A DNA stretch of 64,000 nucleotides from Pseudovirgaria hyperparasitica. Taxonomy: Eukaryota > Ascomycota > Dothideomycetes > Acrospermales > Acrospermaceae. Position 1 is the first letter of the stretch; each line of letters begins with the position of its first letter. Below the pieces are notes generated by a model, which did no database searches, was not told the origin of the DNA, and saw only the letters and a program-made list of their open reading frames with translations. The stretch is from assembly GCF_010093815.1 (NCBI RefSeq), contig NW_022985550.1:1563074-1627073 (forward strand), written 5' to 3'. Of the stretch, positions 45,818-56,363 are shown piece by piece. A program made the position numbers and the translations under genes.

Positions 45818-46373
45818 ACTTCCTCCTACTGCCGCTCGACGACTGTGAAGCTCAGGTTCAGGTCCGGAATGGTGGTGCAATTAATCAAGCAGAGAATTCC
45901 TGAACGAACATTGGATGAGGAACGAGTCATAGGGCGCCCCAATAAAAAAAACCACGCGGGCTGCATTATCGATAAGGGGTAAATACTTTAGGTCCAGCGA
46001 CTTCGGACGCCCTAAGACGAACGACGCGCCATCAGGGTTCCTGATCGTTAATCATCTGAGAAGACATGACAGATCTCTGTACGCTTCGTGCAGTCGATTG
46101 TTGGTGCTATGTATTAGCATCTCGACCGACAAAGCGCTGTGCAATGGACGATATCCCGCAGTGGCACAACAGCCGCAGTGGCTGACGTCGTCAGGTTTAG
46201 CGGGATCCGGGGAAGCCAAGACCCTCAATAACCGAATCGCATCTCCTCTCGTCCATGGCATGGAAGCATTACATGGGCTCATACGCCTCGATCTTGATCT
46301 CCTTCGTCATTGAAAGATACGCATAAGAACAGCACGAACGTGTAGTGGCTCCCCGCTACATACACCGCCTAGC
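45818..46373. promoter_or_regulatory. Divergent promoter, ARG8 / HMG-CoA lyase
   Basis: 556 bp between the start codons. Besides the TGACTC element near ARG8 I see no clear factor site or open frame. Confidence 0.5.
45923..45930 (-). promoter_or_regulatory. Candidate Cpc1/Gcn4 element upstream of ARG8
   Basis: Minus strand reads ATGACTCG, eight bases differing once from the ATGACTCA part of the Gcn4/Cpc1 consensus and keeping the TGACTC core, ~106 bp from the ARG8 start. Arginine genes are classic cross-pathway-control targets. Occupancy is inferred. Confidence 0.45.
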
Positions 46374-47597
46374 ATGTCGACCCCAAGAGCTGGCTCCTTG
46401 GTATGGCGCTGCTCTCGAGCGTGCCTACAACCATCCTCACATCGCACATTCACAAGCACAGCTCCCCGCCCCGCGACCGTACGAATAGTGGAAGTAGGGC
46501 CAAGAGACGGACTGCAGAACGAGAAGAATGCCATACCAGTCGAGACAAAGATCTCTCTCGTCGATCGCTTGGCAGACACTGGCATCACATGTATTGAAGC
46601 CGGCTCATTCGTGTCCCCGAAATGGACGCCTCAGGTGGGTATGGACACCAAGCAGAGAGAGACACAGCATTCATAAGATGTCCAGATGGCCAACTCGTCC
46701 AGGATCCTGGAGCATGTCCTCCGACGGCCTCCCAGGTCGGCAACGCCCATAACATACCAATGGCTGCTGCCAAACGTGAAGGGACTGGAGAATATGCTGG
46801 AGATTTACGAACCATTTGCGAGCGAGGCAGGCTATCCCACACCTCCGGGCACGCCTGAGCACGATAACGGCCCTGCTCTAAACACATCCTCCCAAGACCC
46901 GAATGCGATCAAGTCTGCTCAGTCCGGCCCTGACGCGATGACCCCTCCAAAGACCGCTCCTACCGAGATCTCCCTCTTCACCGCCGCGACCGAGACATTC
47001 ACAAAGAAAAACACAAACTGCACCATCGCGGAATCGCTGGAGAGGTTCAAGCCGATCATGGCAAAAGCAAAGTCCCTGGGAATCCCTGTGCGAGCCTATA
47101 TCTCCGTGGCGTTAGGTTGCCCCTACGAAGGCCCAGACGTTAACCCAGGCGCAGTCGCCGACCTCGCCATATCGCTCCTCGAAATGGGCGCATACGAGAT
47201 ATCAGTCGCCGACACGACCGGCATGGGCACAGCGCCCAGCACCGACCGGCTTCTGAAGACTCTCTCCTCCGCAGGCATCGAGAACAGAGATCTCGCCCTG
47301 CATTTCCACGACACCTACGGCCAAGCGCTGGTCAACTCGGTCGTCTCTCTTGAGCACGGAATCAGGACTTTTGATAGCGCTGTCGCCGGGCTCGGTGGCT
47401 GCCCCTTTAGCCCCGGTGCAACTGGGAATGTCGCCACCGAAGATCTTGTACATTGCTTCCACAGCCTGGGTGTGGATACGGGTATTGATATCCAGAAGCT
47501 TGCCCGGGTAGGAGAGTGGATCAGTGATGAGGTCGGACGGCCGAATGAGAGTAGAGCTGGCAAGGCGGTGCTGGCGAAATTAAGGAAGCAGGCATAA
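46374..47597 (+). CDS. Hydroxymethylglutaryl-CoA lyase, mitochondrial
   Basis: Splits HMG-CoA into acetyl-CoA and acetoacetate, the last step of leucine breakdown, in the matrix. Exons 46374-46634 and 46686-47597 give 390 residues. The acceptor at 46685 (GTCCAG) is chosen because it joins SPKWTPQ to MANSSRILEHVL, as in the family. Presequence: MSTPRAGSLVWRCSRACLQ. Active-site features: VRIVEVGPRDGLQNEK with metal- and substrate-binding residues, ALGCPYEG, HFHDTYGQAL with the metal-binding His-x-His, and GLGGCPFSPGATGNVATED with the catalytic cysteine of the HMG-CoA lyase signature. A Pro/Thr/Ser-rich insert at about residues 136-180 interrupts the barrel relative to animal enzymes. Divergent from ARG8. 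Confidence 0.96.
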
Positions 47598-49096
47598 GAA
47601 GTGGTGTGTATATGCATGTAATCACGTTGATGAATATGCAAGCGTAGAGGTCTGCAAGAATAAACGACATTCATGCCTTGCCGACGAACCTGCATTTGCT
47701 ACACTGAACCAGGCTCGAACGGGGGGATAGACGTACTGCCCAGAACCAAGTCTTGCTTGCTCAAACACCGCGTGTATCTCGACAATCCTCGCCACCAGTC
47801 TATGTTCGCCAATTCTCCATACTAACCTACTCATCAAAGTCCATCAAAACAACACCTCAGAGTACCCGCTCAGAACATGTCACTCTGATTCATTCCAATC
47901 AGGTCATGCTAAACTCTCCCTCACCCAACAACCAATTACCCCCAAAGCTTCAATACTCCGTTACCTAATCGAACCAGTCCAACCTATGTTTTCCTCTGTT
48001 TGCCTCTGCGATGGTACATCTGAACGCACGGTTGATAAAACGCATTAGATATCGGCCCTTTTTCCCTCCTCTCACCACCCCCCCCTCCCCTCTCATCTTC
48101 AACCTCCTCACCTCCCCTCCTCCCCGCCCTCAATCACAACATCAGCCTCCTCCCCCACGAAGAAGCGGCTCCGCCGAAATCACGCGATTGGAACATGTTA
48201 TCCGTGCTGTGGCACTGACTTGACTGACTGACTGCCCGTATCTGTGCGTGTATCTGTGCTCCATGCTCTGCATCAGTGCTCTGTATCCGTGCTCGACATC
48301 TGCTCACTCCGCGGCCCTATCCGACCGACTTTTCCACCCGCCAGCACGCGCATGCGTGGCGGAAAATGGACCCTAAAACTACAATATCGAATTTCGTTCT
48401 CGGTACCTGTGCGGGACAGGATAGGACAGTATAGTACGTACGTACCTGCGTCCCATCCATCCATCCATCTCATAGCCGTAGCCGTACCCGTCCGTACCTA
48501 CTTCCGTCGTGCGTTGACGCTCGAGCGCACCGCGAGAAGAGGTCGAGATGTGTCACGGGGGATGACTGATGTGTTTGGTTTTTTTTGCAACCCCCCCCCT
48601 TTTTGTCCTCCTCTCCCCTTCTTTCTTTCATATAGCCGTGCGCGTTGTCTCCGCATGTGACTTTGCCCCTGACCCCCCTGACCCCCTTCGCCACGCGAGT
48701 AGAAGTCGAGCTCTTCTCTTCACGAGGGATGCAAGAACCGAGATGTCTGTCTGTTTTTGCAGCCTTGTTCCTATTTGCCCCCCCTTTGCTCCCGGTTTCC
48801 CCACAGACACAGACACAGACACAGACACATTCGAAGAAGGAAGTATACTCCGTGGATGGGGTCATGCATGTTGTGGCGGGTATTTGGTTGTTTGGGGGGT
48901 GTACACGTGTGGTGGCGCGTGTACTTGCTCCGCAAGGACTGAGAGAAGGGGGGAGGGGGTGCGTAGTCATGTTTGTTGGGACAGGGAGTTGTTGTTTTTG
49001 TTATTATTGTTGGCTTGGTATACATATGAGATTACGCGGGATGACGATGGTGGTGGTGGTGGTGGTGGTGCGATATCTGATAGACTGATTATGGAA

Positions 49097-49164
49097 TGAC
49101 TGACTGACTGACTGATTGATTGATTTATGGACTGACTGACTGACTGACTGATGAACTGACTGAT
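49097..49164. repeat. GACT/GATT tetranucleotide array
   Basis: Repeats of GACT with interspersed GATT units. A degenerate tail continues to about 49195. Confidence 0.85.
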
Positions 49165-52100
49165 AGCCTGACTAGCTGAATGATAGACTACTAACCGACC
49201 CACAAGCCAAGAACATATCTCAGGGACTCTACATAGCGAGAATGGTACTTTGAGGTGCCCTCCCAGACAAGCTATCTAGCCAGATACTCATAATACCTGA
49301 TAATATTCTCCATCTGCTCCTGGTAAGAAAGGGGTATTTTTGCTTGGCCGGGTGTGACGAGCTGGGTATGACGATGATGAACGAGCGATTCAATACATAG
49401 CTCGCTTTTTGGAAGTAGAGGGTATGTGTGGATGTGATATGTATAGCTCAAAAAGGGAGACGTATAAATTAATTTATTATATTCTATAGATATTGGTTAA
49501 GTAGGGATTCAGGGAGACACGGGAGAGACACAGATTCAACAGTCTGAGTGGTGATCGTCATGCAGGAAGGGGGTATTTGTCAAATACATAAAGCAACGCA
49601 ACGTATAATTCGACACAAAGATGGAAAAACCCGGCGACCGCTGTAACATATAAGACTCGCAACACACAACCTCAACCCCGTCAAAACTCTATTCTGACCA
49701 CCACCCTCTAAACGCAACCTTCGATATCAACTTCATCCCACCTCCCCTGACACCCAGCACCCACTCATTCCCCCTCCTTCCACACACCCCTTTCCATACA
49801 CCATCATCGTGCACCAATCGACCAAACCACCCCCTTTGCCTCGTCTCGGCCGTGAATCCCTACATCCTGCCCGCGCCGACGCTCTTCCTTCTACGTACTC
49901 TCAATCTCATATTACTATGTCCCTGTGATTGCAGGACTGCGTGTGCGATGGGAACATGCTCACCTAGTGCGTCGGACACAACTCTCCATTCTACCATACC
50001 CAGCGGGCGCAGTCGTCGCAGTAGGGTCAGCGGTGGCGGAGGTAGTCTTGGTGTTGTTTGGGCCATGCGTTTTTTTATTTTGCATTTTTGGTTGTTCGGC
50101 TGGTTTGTCCAGGGGAATGGGGTGATATGATAGAGGAAGGGGGCTTGAGAAAGTGATAGCAAAATCGGGACCGGGGAATGGGATCACAGTGATTCTATCT
50201 TTTCAACCAGGCAGACTGTTTGACTTTCTGTTTTTCTCACATATATCAATGTGAACGGTCTGGATGGCTGTTATGATGCCGTTCGCGCGGAAGGGGAAGG
50301 GCGCGCTTCCTCGACTCAGTGCCCTTTGTGACTTGGTTCGTTTTGGGACAGTCGGGTCTCTGGTACTCTGGTTGTCTGGGCTCTCTCGCTTCCAGCCTAT
50401 TCCTTTTTTCTGTGTGTGACGTGTCCTGTGCCTGTGACGGGCACTCTCGGGATCGTCGGGAGTAGGGAGTGGTTGGACGGATCATCGGACTGCGAACTTC
50501 ATGATGGACGGGTATAAACTGGTTCGCGAGAGCACGTGTATGTGTGTCAAGCCTTTTTCTGGTCCTCGGATGTAACAGACAGTCTTTCAGTCCTGATTCT
50601 TAGACATCGAGATGGACTAGTATAGTTATACGAGACTCTGGGTTGTTCTGATTACACGAGACAGGTTTTGGGGGAGTGATCAGTATTCTGCGTAAATCTT
50701 CTTGCTCAGTCGAATTAAAGAGACTCGCTCGGGACAGACAGGTTGTCGTGACTGACAGTGCGTTGAGCAGACTATGCGGTTCCATTATGCATCGCGACCA
50801 AGCCGTCGAAGGGTGAAGGACAAGTATAATAACACGAAACTCGAGTCTATCTATATCAACAAGACGTCCAGCGCAGCAAGCGTAAACACAATTCGAAGCA
50901 AACCAGCCGGCGAGTAGCTGTAAGCAAACCACAAACCTCAAGATCGAACCTGACACCGCTCTTCTCCCATAGCCGTTTCTTCGCGCCGTTAACACATCTT
51001 TCGCTGCATCGTCTGATACCGCCATAAACAGACCCTATATCGTCCTTGACCACATCCTCCCATCCTTGGCATCCATCCATCCATCCATCCATCCCCACCG
51101 ACCAAACACAAGTCACAACTCACAAAGCAAAAAGCAGCCGTGAAACATCGGCGCCTCCAAACTGTCAACGTCACACAACAGCCTCGACTCCCGTCCCCTC
51201 CCCACAGCAATCCACGACACAGAACAGGTCGGCCCCCATCCACGCCCAATACATCGACGAGGCCGGGCCGTAGAGTAGACACACAATCACAACCACAATC
51301 ACAAATCGCAATGCTGTATTCCGTCCCCGTCCCCGTTCCCCGATTCCCCAGTTCCCAATTCCCAGCGTGTGCCCTGTCCGCACGCTCGCCCGTTCGCTCT
51401 CTCCGTCGCCGATATCCCGATTTTCCGAATGGTTAGCCCCCCCTCCCTTCAAATCCTTCCTTCGCTGGGTACACACTCCCACACTCACACACACATGCAA
51501 ACACTACACATGGCGTAATCGCAGGATCCGCCATGCATCATCCGTGGGTCGTGCTCGTGTGTTGTGTGTTGCATCCTACGCCAAGACACGACAAGGCTGA
51601 GTAGTTACTGTAGTTACATAGGTCCCCACAACAAAGGATCGATCCTACGAGACGGACGAAGGATCTTCCGCACAGGGGCTGGTATGTTACACCCCTCTCA
51701 TTTATGTTCACTGATAGAGATCAATGATGGGATCTGGGGTATGAGGAGGAGGAGGAGGAGGAGGAGGGAGGGGAGGGGTGGTATGTTGTAGGAAACAAGA
51801 TGCGTAGTCCGTAAATGGAGGGCCGGTCCGCGCTGGTTGGTGAGGCTGTAGGGCGAGGCGAGGCGAGGTCGGGTGCTCCCTTTGTCCCCTGGCTGGCTGG
51901 CAGCTGGCTGGACCGAGCGAGCGAGCCTTAGGCAGACAGGTCCGTAGGCACCATCGACAGTCTATCTCAACTCACCGTTTACGACACACGCAAGATGCAA
52001 AGAATTTGACTTGTGTGATCATCTTTTCACCGCTCCAGTATCTCAACATCTATTGTTAGCATAGGCATAGATGGGTGGATGCGCTTGTCTAGTCGTGTTG

Positions 52101-55100
52101 ACGATGTGCTACGTACTAGCCGCTCCCGCGTTTACACGGAGGGGGCCAAGAGCAACAATGACATCTTGCTTGCCACTCAGGTTTCAACGCAAGCGCCGTC
52201 TAATTTTGGTGATACAATCCTGAAAGTGGCCGATTGGTGTGTATGATAGAATTACATGCCATCATATAATGCAGCGTCGATGTAAGTCACACGTGATGGT
52301 CGAAAAATATGAACTTACTGGGGAACAAGTCCACTTGTCGAAAGATCAGATCAGGTATCGGGGGACGTGGTCGAGCCCAGAAAAGCATGTCACTCAATCC
52401 AAAACCAAACCTGCCAAGCAGGAATCAGCTATTTCCCAATATTCTGGATCTATGTGCTTGTGGGCCTCAAGATGTTCGATATCGGAGTGCATCTACATCA
52501 AGGCAAAGCGGACCAAGAACCCCTACACGGACAAATACTTTGTATACTTTGCAATGTGATACAGGCACGATCTCCGTCCATAGTGGTCACTGGTGGTGTG
52601 GTGCGTCGGATACTGATATCCACGCTGTCTTCGAGACATGGCTCCCTTATCGATACGCCAAGCCATGTTTTATACGATCCCAAAGAACTGGCAAAAAAAG
52701 CCCCAAGGTCATCCATCAACATGGCGCCATCGGATGAGAGCGAAAAAGGGCTTCGACAAGCTGGCATGTGCTTAGTCTGCTTGACAGAGAACTCGGACGT
52801 CTTGTCTTCTTTTGGGTTGTTGTTTTCAGTATAGACAAGTGTCCAGCAGAGAGACCTAGCTAAACATATCGGCATTGTCGAACCCCTATTCTACGCAGCG
52901 GCCAGCGCTGTCTGTTTATGCGCATCCAGGGCTGTACTGCTCTCGTGTACAGGTATGTGCTATCGCTTGACGTGACAAGAGCCTTTGCCGAGCCTGCTGC
53001 CCCAGGGGAGATCAAACCAGGGTATGAAGCTCGACCTTCGCAGGAATTAGTTCTAGCATATCAAACTGGCCTTCATCGATAACAAGGCCATGCCCTACCT
53101 AAACCAGGATGCGCAGTGGGCCGGCCAGTAAGGGTATGCTCTGGTGATCATTCGCTAAGCAGGTACGCAATGCAAGCCGACACCAAGCTAATGCGACGAT
53201 CAGATGACTGCACTGGTGTGGAGTTTTAAAAATCGGGTTGTTCACTCGGTATGTCGGGAAGTGCATGTCTGACACTTCATACCCTGTGTATCAGCGAAGT
53301 CGAGGTTGAATTGCAGCGAGCGGAAATGAACGTCAAGACCGGGACGAGGTAGAAGACTGCCCCAGTTCTTCAGCCTTGTGGGACGTCCGAGCACTGACTG
53401 CGCCTCGTATTGTAGCTGAGATGTAGCGAATGCAAAAGTAAAAGTTGTCTAAAGTGAAAACTGTGTTGGTCGAGACAGCGTCACCGATCACGTGAGACAT
53501 TCCGATTACCTAAATGCGACATGACATGTAGTGGGCCGCAGTGAGTGGCAGACGGTGGCACGTGTGTGTGGGGGGTAAATACAGGATTACAGGCTGAGAT
53601 CTCGGGTGCGTCCGATGGAATATAGTAAACGATAAGGTTGTAGCTTTGTTTTGTGGATCATCATGAATATCAAAGGTATCGCGTGCAGGCGCTTACTTTT
53701 CCATGTCAATAGACTTCCTGTATAACAGTCTGTATACAGCGAGTCATGCAGAAAAAAGGAAGCAGAGTGCTTCGGGGGCCTTAAGCCACCACATATCGCT
53801 GCGACCGAGCAGCCTTACCCTGGCCAAGGAAGCCTTCGAGAATGCGTCAAGGGCGGCATCAAGGCGGCAAAGGCTTCATTATGGCGGCGAAGGCTTCGTG
53901 GCTAGAAAGCTTACCCGCCTTCTACACAAGAGCCCCATGACGCTGTGGATTATCAGACCCATTACTGTACAAAACAATGTCGTGTATGTACCCATATGGC
54001 GAGGCTGTTTACATAGAAGTGTCGAAATGTCTTGTATCCAGGCCACGCGCTCGCACGTTGAAGTCTTTACACCCTTGTAGCGATGATGGCTCATGGGATT
54101 TGGACAATCTCACAATACCCCTTGGCAGCTTGGCTTTGGCTGCATTCTGCAATGTATAGCCGGCTCGAGCGCAGGACTGCTGTGCTACTGCTAAAGCTTT
54201 TAGGTGTTGACACTCTGTTGGCTCTGCGACGTTGTGGTTGGCAGACCCATTTCCAGGCTCCATCCCGGGCCAACTGTTCGACGCCGCAAGTCGTGGGGGA
54301 TTCCACAGGGCGTTGACATGATTCTTTCACACATATCATTATCAGCAGATCAGGCTCTCTATAGTCATGGTCAAAGCGTCTATCTGTTGACGTTCCTGAC
54401 CGCTGGAGAGAGTACGAAAAGTCGGCAGCTGATGGTTCTCGAAGTGCACTAGGTGAGCCTTGACATGCCTGATAGGCGTGCTGGCCCAATGAACGTACCA
54501 GGGGCCACAGGCAGATCTACCTGCACGCACGATGAATGGCCACCAGAGGGCTGTTTGTTTCCTGATTCCACCTGGCCTGTCAACATTGATCTACTGCAGC
54601 TTATTCGGTGTGCTGTTCGTCCACGATACCATACAACAGCAGACACGAAAGAAACACACCTGTCCTGTGCCCGCTCTTCGGCTCAATTTGAAGTCCGGTC
54701 CTTGGCCATAGATGAGACAAAGAGGGGTCTACAGATATCCCCAGGGAAAAGGCAGTCGAAGCAAGCTAGAAGGTTACTGGGCTTTTCGATGCGTCTTCGA
54801 CACAGGCAGCTAGCTAATGGCGGCTGCCCGCTGGCCTTCTGACGGACATCATCAACATCATCATCAAGCATCAAGCGGAGCTGTAGCCAATCTCAAGCAG
54901 CATTATGCGCGGTCGGCTCCGTGGCCAGATCCGGTAAGGCATGGAGAGTGGGGTGAACAACAAGCAGTCTCACTCGCTGAGGACGGGCATATGCGGGAGG
55001 GGGTGGCTGAAATTGTCTAAAGCAGCGGCTCCCTCATCTCTGCCCCGGACGCAAGCAAGCGGTTCCTGAGCTGTAAGAGCGCGGCGATGGCGCATCTTCT

Positions 55101-55321
55101 GCTGCAGCGGCGAGGGCGTATGGGGGGGCGTTCAGGCCGTTGATGGCCGTTTGAAGCTGGGGTGGTGATTGGGAATTTCAAGGGGAGAGGCAATGGGAGG
55201 ACCGATATGCTGCATCGGCGGACCCTGCCCTACAGACTAGCTGCATGTCCCGCCGGGCGAGGTGAGACTGGGGAGAGCTGGCTTTGGTGACTGGCTCCGA
55301 GAAAATGTGGAGGAAATCAAA

Positions 55322-55384
55322 GTGTATGTATGGAGTGGGTGTATGTGTATGGTGTATGTGTATGGTGTATGGTGTATGTATGGT
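55322..55384. repeat. GTATG/GTGTATG short tandem repeat
   Basis: Mixed units of GTGTATG and GTATGTGTATG on the plus strand, imperfect. Confidence 0.75.
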
Positions 55385-56363
55385 AAGAGGAGAGACTGCT
55401 AGACTGCTAGAGAGAGACAAAGGAAAAGGCCCGTGCTGGCCCTGCGCCACTGACAGCCCACCGGCCCCATTCATCCATCATCACCCGCTCCTCGCTCTCC
55501 TCGCTTCGACAGCACCGATGTAACCCTTCGCCGCTGGCAGGCGATGTGGTGGAGTGGCCAATGTCTTGCTCTCTTTGTAGTCTTGTAGTCTTGTAGCTGG
55601 TTTCCTGTAGCCTATGGCCATGTAGCCACCGAGGTCGTCCTAGTGCTGGCATGCAAATGTGTAACACCCTGCTGAAATGGCGACAGCGTAGCGCGAACTC
55701 CCATCATCAAATAGCAATCCTCTCTTGCTCGTCTTCTCGATGCCGAGGGGCAATCAAACAGGGCACAGGTCCGGAAGGCTGAGGCCAACGAAGCAGAGTG
55801 GAGGAAAGGGGAGATCAAGAACGTCTCCTGAGTTCTGAGAGGTCGAGTATAGATGATGAACACAGATTCGGTCTCGTAGTAGCATCCCCAGACGCCTGAA
55901 CAAGACCCATTTTCTTTTTGGTCTGTCTGTCTGAGAAGTACACTCTAAAAAGTCCTTGAGAGAGGCCAGCTGTTTTTCTACGCTAAGAACAGTCCTGGTC
56001 AATGCAACAGCTTGGCGACAACAAGGCCTATTACCTATTCTCTGCTTCTGTCACCACCTCCCCCCCCCTCCCCCCTCCCCCAATCTTCTGCCCCTCGTCT
56101 CTGATATCGACATACACCCCGGTAGCCCCGGGGCGTTCTTCTGTGCTTTAGTGAGGATCTTATCTGGACAGGAACTGAATGGTGCACAGCTCCACAGCTT
56201 AATATTGGCCATGTAGTCGCTAATCCTGAACCATCGTGCGCATATTGCCTTCATTGTTCCATTCTTGACAATTCATATGGTCCAGGTCTGCAGGTTGCAA
56301 ACTTTCTAAACTCCTCATTCTCAGTTTCCATTACCCCATCATACATACGCCTTCCTCTTCACC

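Larger units (their letters stand above)
47598..56363. other. Gene-poor region of about 8.8 kb upstream of a Zn2Cys6 regulator
   Basis: No open frame that I can assign or splice into a known family. The longest frames (about 140-176 codons, near 48570-49100 and 52310-52830) are rich in simple repeats or lack any recognisable pattern. Tandem repeats include CACAGA units (48803-48830), a GGT run (49047-49069), a GACT array, CATC units (51065-51092), a GGA run (51739-51772) and GTATG-rich sequence (55322-55384). The right end should contain the regulator's promoter. Small genes or non-coding RNAs may be hidden here. Confidence 0.45.

Noticed and set aside
48569-49099. 176-codon plus-strand frame with hydrophobic start
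   Set aside because: Contains C- and T-runs, CACAGA and GGT repeats; no splice partners and no family pattern. A secreted peptide cannot be excluded but is not supported.
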